NCBI GenBank assembly: GCA_026419775.2
Contig: JAOPGA020001659.1
Span: 1 to 36,898, forward strand
Direction: 5' to 3'
Source: Acrasis kona
Lineage: Eukaryota; Heterolobosea; Eutetramitea; Acrasida; Acrasidae
DNA: 36,898 bases
Position 1 is the first letter of the stretch. Every line of letters begins with the position of its first letter. The notes under the pieces are model-generated. The model was not told the DNA's origin and ran no database searches. It saw nothing but the letters and a program-made list of their open reading frames with translations. The position numbers and the translations under genes were made by a program. Below are positions 31,521-36,898 of this stretch, piece by piece.

Positions 31521-31958
31521 TTTGTTGGTTTTGATCGAAAAAAAAGTTGACCGGATAAATCAATGCAGATCAAAACGTAATAAGTGTCACCAAAATGTCA
31601 ATCTGCAAACCAACATTAACGACCATTGTATACTGTTGGTGTGATCAATTGATTATTTAAGCGAAACATATCATTTGTCGCTTGCTGCATCCAAACGAGT
31701 TCCGAATGGTAATATTATAGACCGTTGTAAAACATCCTTGTTTTGGCGCGAAGATATATTGCATTCCTAGGTAATGAATAACCGTATCCTCCACTCATAG
31801 GATCCTTAAATGTACGTATAAAATACAATGTAAGTATCGGACTATGGCGCCATATTTTCCCATCAACCAGGAAACAATCACATTCCGGTTACAATTATTT
31901 GATCACCGCACCAATCGTCAACTTAAAAGTTTTCACAACCTAGACAGCCCACGCGAAA
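31521..31958. other. Divergent intergenic region of GH3 and CCT7
   Basis: 438 bp with no reading frame of note; contains both promoters. No repeats or structured elements beyond AT-rich tracts were noticed. Confidence 0.45.
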
Positions 31959-33693
31959 ATGAGTCACATGATGGTAATAATGATCTATAAACGTCACAAA
32001 CTAACGATCAACGCAGCAACCCGGTATTATCCTGCTTCGTGATGGAACAGACACTTCGCAGGGTAAGGGTCAATTATTAAGCAACATCAATGCTTGTACC
32101 TCAGTCGTCGATGTCGTCAAGACAACTCTTGGCCCACGTGGAATGGATAAACTTATGCACGATGGACGGACGGCTACCATTTCCAACGATGGAGCGACAA
32201 TTGTGAAACTTTTAGATATTGTCCACCCCGCAGCAAAAACACTTGTAGACATTGCAAAATCACAAGATTCAGAAGTTGGTGATGGAACAACTAGTGTAAT
32301 GATTTTAGCGGGTGAGTTTTTGAAGGAGGCTAAGCAATTCGTAGAAGATGGCGTACACCCTCAAGTCATCATCAAGAGTTACCGCCTTGCAGCTTCATTG
32401 GTATGTGTGACACCATGTGAGATGTATGTGTTTTAACAACAATAGGTATTAAACAAACTCAAGGAATTAGAAGTAGACATCACCAAGAGCGGAAGCAAGA
32501 CCACCCGTGATTTGTTGGTAAACTGCGCCGGCACAACTTTAAACTCCAAATTGATTGGAGGCCTACAAGGACAATTCTTTGCAGAGATGGCCGTTGATGC
32601 CGTACTGTCGCTAGATGAAGATTTGAACATTGATCTAATCGGTGTCAAGAAGGTTCAAGGAGGTGCCATGCAAGATTCATTCTTGGTCGATGGGGTTGCA
32701 TTCAAGAAGACATTCTCGTACGCTGGTTTCGAACAACAACCCAAGAGCTTCAAGAATGCCAAAATCATTTTGCTAAACATTGAGTTGGAACTCAAGGCCG
32801 AAAAGGACAATGCCGAGATCAGATTGACCAACCCAGAGGACTACCAATCCATCGTCGATGCAGAATGGAAGATAATTTACGAAAAATTGGACAAGATTGT
32901 TGCATCAGGCGCAAACATTGTTCTCTCCAAGTTGGCCATTGGTGATTTGGCAACTCAATACTTTGCAGACAGACAAATCTTTTGTGCCGGTCGCGTAGCC
33001 CAGGACGATTTGAACAGAGTCAGCAAGGCCACAGGCGCACAAGTCCAAACAACCGTAAACAATGTGGTACCGGAGGTGATTGGTTCGTGCGGTGCCTTCG
33101 AAGAGCGTCAAGTCGGCAACGAGAGATATAACATCTTCACCGGATGTCCCAATGCCAAAACAGCCACCATCGTGTTGAGAGGTGGCGCCGAACAATTCAT
33201 CGCAGAGGCAGAGCGCTCCCTACACGACGCCATCATGATCGTGAGGAGGACCGTCAAGAATCAAAGAATCGTTGCAGGAGGTGGAGCCATCGAAATGGCA
33301 CTGAGCTTTTACTTGCGCGACTACGCACGCACCATCAGAGGAAAATCACAACTCATCATCAACGCTTATGCCAAAGCATTGGAGGTGATCCCACAACAAT
33401 TGGCGGAAAATGCAGGATTCGACTCTACCGACATTTTGAATCAATTAAGACACAAGCACACCCAAGAGGATGGACTTTGGTATGGAGTGGACATTAACAA
33501 CGAGGGAATTACGGATACTTTGAAGAGCTTTGTTTGGGAACCAAGTTTGGTCAAGAGGAATGCATTGTCCAGTGCGACGGAGGCTGCTAACTTGGTTTTG
33601 AGCGTCGACGAGACTGTAAAGAATCCAAAATCAGAACAAGAAGAACATCAACAGATGCAAGCAGGAAGAGGGCGTGGAAGGCCAATGATGTAA
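31959..33693 (+). CDS. CCT7: Chaperonin TRiC/CCT subunit eta (CCT7)
   Basis: Three exons: 31959-31973, 32017-32400 and 32446-33693, with introns of 43 and 45 nt; 548 residues (human 543). The first exon encodes just MSHMM. Then [80 protein letters not shown] (ATP site). Eta-specific stretches include [13 protein letters not shown] and [20 protein letters not shown]. The C-terminus ends GRGRGRPMM, the glycine/arginine tail seen in eta subunits. It is part of the same hetero-octameric ring as CCT6, encoded 11 kb away. Confidence 0.96.
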
Positions 33694-33753
33694 TTACAGG
33701 ATTAAAATATTATTTTTGTAAATGTGTGTTTTCTCCTCTTACTTAATTTATGT

Positions 33754-34698
33754 TTATTTGTTTTGGTTCTTGATGTTCCTGTGCTCCCTGGTGGTGAAGC
33801 CGACATGATGCATTCTGAGGACTACTACAAAAAAAGCGCCTGGCATATTATGCTCCACATAAAAATCCACCAGGTTGTTGTCGAACCTCGCTCTGCACCT
33901 GCTCCTTGATCCGTGCTGCACTGGTGCAATGGAGTTGTCGTTGACCCAAGGCAAATTATTAAAAAGATATATATCAGTCGCCAAACGAGCCGCCTTCTCG
34001 ACTGGAATTCCAAGTATATTCGTCGCACTTAACAATACTGGGAGACCAGTGTTGAACAACAAGTACTCTGTGTCTAGACAGCCAGCATACTCGTGAGTTA
34101 CGACAACTGGGAAGGCGACTGTAACCTCAACTGGCTTTGGGTATACCGGGAGGTTTGGGATGTTGGCAGCAGCAGGTAGTGCAGGATTGCCCACTGCCTG
34201 AATGTCAACTCGATGGACGATTACTACATGACCGCCTATCTCGAACCATACTGCGTATTCTTGTCCTGGCACAGCACCAACACCGTCTGTCACAATGCAA
34301 TGCATTGTGTGCTTCAATCCTCGCGTTAGTATAGAATTATACCCCGTTATAGAAACTGGCGTATATGTTTGGGTCTTAACGGCGCCCAAGTAGTCCGTTT
34401 CGACTAGAGTCATTATCGCACTCCTTACTAATGGAGGTAGCGACAATGGCAACATGTAGTGTTGAGTTGACACCTGACTTATCAGTATGATGTTCATCAA
34501 CACTAGGGTGTTTACATTTAGGGACACAGACATGCCAACGGTACCCTTCTGCTTGCCCTTCATTTTTTTGTGAATGGTCTCCATTTGACGTGTCATCTGA
34601 TTGATATCCGTCTCAAAATCAAACTCATCGTCCTCAGACATATCCACTTCTGTTATATCAGAATTATAATTACATCCCATCATCACTTCAGTAGTCAT
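33754..34698 (-). CDS. Orphan protein of 314 residues
   Basis: A single open frame starting MTTEVMMGCNYNSDITEVDM, with an acidic N-terminus (EDDEFDFETD) and a helical segment (QMTRQMETIHKKMKGKQKG), then one hydrophobic stretch (NTLVLMNIILISQV). The remaining 220 residues look like a beta-rich fold (YAVWFEIGGHVVIVHRVDIQ, VEVTVAFPVVVTHEYAGCLD, NNLVDFYVEHNMPGAFFVVV). No family recognised. It is tail-to-tail with CCT7 (60 bp) and lies beside an inverted-repeat element, so an accessory or mobile origin is possible (inference). Confidence 0.6.
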   Translation of the reverse strand: MTTEVMMGCNYNSDITEVDMSEDDEFDFETDINQMTRQMETIHKKMKGKQKGTVGMSVSLNVNTLVLMNIILISQVSTQHYMLPLSLPPLVRSAIMTLVETDYLGAVKTQTYTPVSITGYNSILTRGLKHTMHCIVTDGVGAVPGQEYAVWFEIGGHVVIVHRVDIQAVGNPALPAAANIPNLPVYPKPVEVTVAFPVVVTHEYAGCLDTEYLLFNTGLPVLLSATNILGIPVEKAARLATDIYLFNNLPWVNDNSIAPVQHGSRSRCRARFDNNLVDFYVEHNMPGAFFVVVLRMHHVGFTTREHRNIKNQNK

Positions 34699-34731
34699 AT
34701 TATGTTCTTTTATTATAATTAAACAAATGAA

Positions 34732-34956
34732 ACTGGTGTAAGTTGCCCAACGCGCGTCACTATAAATAAATAATTAAATAATTAAATAATCACGTACAAT
34801 ACTGTATGGTGGATACCCGAGAGAAAGAGGGCAAACCTACCGCTCCACGCATCATCAAAGGACCTGAATTGATTCAGTGTATGGAGAAGTTTCGAATGAG
34901 TAATCACAACAACCTTCATCAAAATGATGACAACACGTTGGGCAACTTACACCAGT
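34732..34956. mobile_element. Short element with perfect 21-bp terminal inverted repeats (MITE-like)
   Basis: 34732-34752 (beginning ACTGGTGTAAGTTGC) is the exact reverse complement of 34936-34956. The 225-bp unit between the outer ends is internally AT-rich on the left (34760-34790) and contains a 50-codon frame on the right. The flanking bases show no clear target-site duplication. A non-autonomous DNA transposon is the simplest reading. Chance is unlikely for 21 matching bases, but a single copy does not prove mobility. Confidence 0.55.
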
Positions 34957-34958
34957 AA
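34806..34958 (+). CDS. Small ORF or first exon inside the inverted-repeat element
   Basis: Fifty codons: MVDTREKEGKPTAPRIIKGP, then ELIQCMEKFRMSNHNNLHQN and DDNTLGNLHQ, stop TAA. The final CAG-TAA overlaps a perfect splice donor (GTAAGT at 34955), so it may instead be a first exon continuing beyond 34960. The right terminal inverted repeat encodes its last residues. Composition is protein-like. No family recognised. Confidence 0.3.
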   Translation: MVDTREKEGKPTAPRIIKGPELIQCMEKFRMSNHNNLHQNDDNTLGNLHQ

Positions 34959-35052
34959 GTTCTCCGACATTAAGAGCTAACTGAATCTTTTCAAACACAT
35001 ATATCTGAACTTTTTCCTGTGTTTGTGTATTGGGGGGGGGCCGAAATGTTGA

Positions 35053-36175
35053 TCACTGTCGATTTCTGTAGTCGTTCAATTTCTTGTATTTCTTGCATCC
35101 GTTCACCTCAGAGTTGTTCAGCATGAAGGCGTTCAATTGACTAATGGTTGCTCCTGTGATGGCATTATTCGGAACAGATCCAATGTGCTTGTGCATGGGT
35201 AAATCTAACCTTCGTACGCGCTTCAATCTTTTCAAACATCTCTCTGCAATCTTGAGAGTACTCAAAATGCAATCCTTGTGGGCGAGGTAGTTTCCAGCGT
35301 TGTCAAAAACGTCCTTAATGATGACATTGTTCTCCTCCTTAATATTCTTCTTGGCTGTTTTTGTGGTTGGATTGACAAGCATTTTTGCATTGTATAGACT
35401 CTTCTGCTTTAATCTTATAGTGTCCAATCTGTTCAAGGTAGGTTGCAACAAGGTTTTGCAATGACAGGTTGGTTCTACATCCTCTGGAGGAAGCACTGGC
35501 TCTATTGGATCTGCAGCTTCAACTCCACCAATTTCTATTTCTTCCTCGTCTATTGCTTCTTGGTTGTAGAAATTTGAAATGTCGATAGAGTTGGTGTCAC
35601 TTAGGTCATTCTCTCGTTCCTCATCTTCATCTTCGTCGCTCTCAATGTCGTTGTAATCGTCAGCATAGACTGCTTCCTCTCGATCTATCTACAATTGACT
35701 GCTACAACTTGAACTTATGGATATAATCGCATCACGTATTGTATACTTTAACGAAGCAAAAGAGAAATAAATTAGAATTCTGCAAATCTTATCTTTGAAT
35801 GTGCCAATTGCACATGTTTTGATTANANTATGAAAATTTTCGAATGCCACACGATTTGTAGGAACAAAACTAAGGTTTATAGAAGTAAACAATGTTGTTA
35901 ACATACTGTTTAAAAATTTCAAGTACATCTTGGAACTTCTTTGNGGTTTCTTGTAGTTTTTTCTCCCTGTTGTTCTTGATCAAGATAAATGTTCCAAGAG
36001 AGAAGTTAAATTCATCTTGTGACCTTCCAAGAAGTGACTTGTACAGACCGGTTGTGATGGCACGGAAGTCTCTATCATTAACTTTTCTTTTTTTCTTTGG
36101 CACTACNTATGCACTTCTAGCTGTTCCATTTGCGATTGATTCAACCTGACTGAGGTTACTCTTGCGATCCATCAC
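35053..36175 (-). CDS. Three-exon orphan with undetermined bases, probably multicopy
   Basis: Exon 1 starts at 36175 (MMDRKSNLSQVESIANGT) and carries a PKKKRKV nuclear-localisation-type run. A 37-nt intron with a GTATGT donor (about 35896 to 35860) leads to exon 2 (FVPTNRVAFENFH). A second intron, about 30-51 nt and ending near 35690, leads to an acidic stretch (YADDYNDIESDEDEDEEREN) and a basic C-terminal domain (CHCKTLLQPTLNRLDTIRLK, GNYLAHKDCILSTLKIAERC, LKRLKRVRRLDLPMHKH), ending TGA at 35053. N bases at 35826, 35828, 35944 and 36107 fall inside the coding sequence. The basic domain looks DNA-binding (inference). Next to an RNase H element, it may be element-borne. Splice sites of intron 2 are uncertain. 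Confidence 0.5.
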
Positions 36176-36898
36176 TGCGTGGTTTATCCATAAAACAATG
36201 GAATTGTAAAATAGTTCAAATAGGTAACCATCAGAGAGAATATCATAACTATGTGGAAGTCAGCAGAAAGAACCTTTCCCCTCCATCCCAGGTGGACATT
36301 ACCGATACCTATGATAGAGTCACCTGGTACACTGACGGTTCTGCTACCGCTGATAGAAGTATTGCGGCTTATGCGGTTGTTAATGCATCTGATTTTAAGA
36401 AGCATGAATTCGGCCGCATTCCTGGTGTGATCAACAACTATAGAGCTGAGCTCTTTGGTTTTCTCCGTGCTTTGCAACTCTCTCGTGATGACCAACATGT
36501 GACTATACTAACAGACTGCTTATCTGGCATTCAAGCTGTACAGTCATATGAAAAGCTGGTAAATGTGGAACAACAGTTACGAATATGTGACAACCAACTA
36601 CTTCATGCAATTGTCCAGGAAAAGAAGAGAGTTAAATCATGTACCCTCAACTATGTTGAAGCTCATTCCAACATTCCTGGTAATGAAGAAGCTGACAAAC
36701 TCGCAAAGCTTGGTTTGAAGAATCACCTCATCAGTGATATCTGTCCACCTACTCACCTTGCTTTTGATCTTGTTTGTAACGGTGATGTTCCACACAAATC
36801 TGTTCGTCTTTTTGTCAAATCTTATTTGTCTTCCAAACGTGCTTACTCAGTTGACTACAAATATGACCTTCTACATGATGATTACCACATTAAAGCGT
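36154..36898 (+). CDS. Retroelement RNase H domain (partial, runs off the window)
   Basis: An open frame without ATG continues to the window end. It contains a full RNase HI signature: TWYTDGSATADRSIAAYAVV (first Asp), NNYRAELFGFLRALQLS (Glu), VTILTDCLSGIQAV (second Asp), and VEAHSNIPGNEEADKLAKLG (His and final Asp). All catalytic residues are present. This wording (TDGS..., AELFGFLRAL, HSNIPGNEEADKLAK) is typical of RNase H domains encoded after reverse transcriptase in non-LTR retrotransposons; the reverse transcriptase is not visible in the window on this strand upstream, so the piece may be 5'-truncated or the frame begins by splicing (a CAG at 36286-36288 follows a pyrimidine tract). The first 45 codons overlap the start of the minus-strand orphan. 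Confidence 0.75.

Noticed and set aside
35032-35040. Run of nine G next to the 35053 stop
   Set aside because: Could cause a sequencing frameshift, but no coding sequence worth joining is seen beyond it.

Overview
This is a stretch of nuclear DNA from a free-living eukaryotic microbe that uses the standard genetic code (TAA, TAG and TGA all serve as stops). It is gene-dense, with very small GT-AG introns. I reconstructed 28 of them at 32-47 nt, most near 39 nt, and most carry an ACTAAC/ATTAAC-type branch site just before the AG. An IFT38/CLUAP1 gene implies a cilium or flagellum, at least ancestrally. Coactosin, an RWP-RK protein, a class I cyclic-nucleotide phosphodiesterase and a secreted GH3 glycosidase fit a phagotrophic amoeba or amoeboflagellate, possibly heterolobosean-like. 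I cannot fix the lineage from the sequence alone.

Layout. 1-1200: two decayed coding remnants (a leucine-rich-repeat gene and a DUF2804-like piece). 1258-7299: a macrodomain-sirtuin fusion, coactosin, WDR75/Nan1 and a tail-anchored DJ-1/PfpI protein. 7759-10614: a seven-exon triple-GAF coiled-coil protein. 10615-12822: a 2.2 kb non-coding island with the two most striking signals of the window. The first (10629-10878) is a cluster of hairpins in which four hairpins share the octaloop GAGCCGAA on unrelated stems. The second (11255-11357) is a tRNA-Glu(CTC) gene interrupted in its D-loop and its T-loop. 12823-14920: phosphodiesterase. 15319-16032: RWP-RK protein. 16091-19577: a possible small membrane peptide, an MFSD5-type transporter and IFT38. 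19719-22795: CCT6 and an Esa1/Tip60-type MYST acetyltransferase, meeting tail to tail with 5 bp between stop codons. 23259-28766: ribosomal protein uL13, a Q-rich orphan, an ankyrin protein and a helical orphan. 28890-33693: a GH3 glycosidase and CCT7, divergent. 33754-36898: a mobile-element-flavoured end with an orphan, a 226-bp element with perfect 21-bp terminal inverted repeats, a three-exon orphan containing undetermined bases, and an RNase H domain of a retroelement running off the window.

Functional themes. Most genes are housekeeping: chaperonin subunits CCT6 and CCT7, uL13, the rRNA-processome protein WDR75, a histone acetyltransferase, and IFT. Signalling is represented by the GAF protein and the phosphodiesterase, which flank the structured island on either side. 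Exon structures below come from reading splice sites by eye. For every named multi-exon gene the summed coding length is divisible by three and matches the usual family length.
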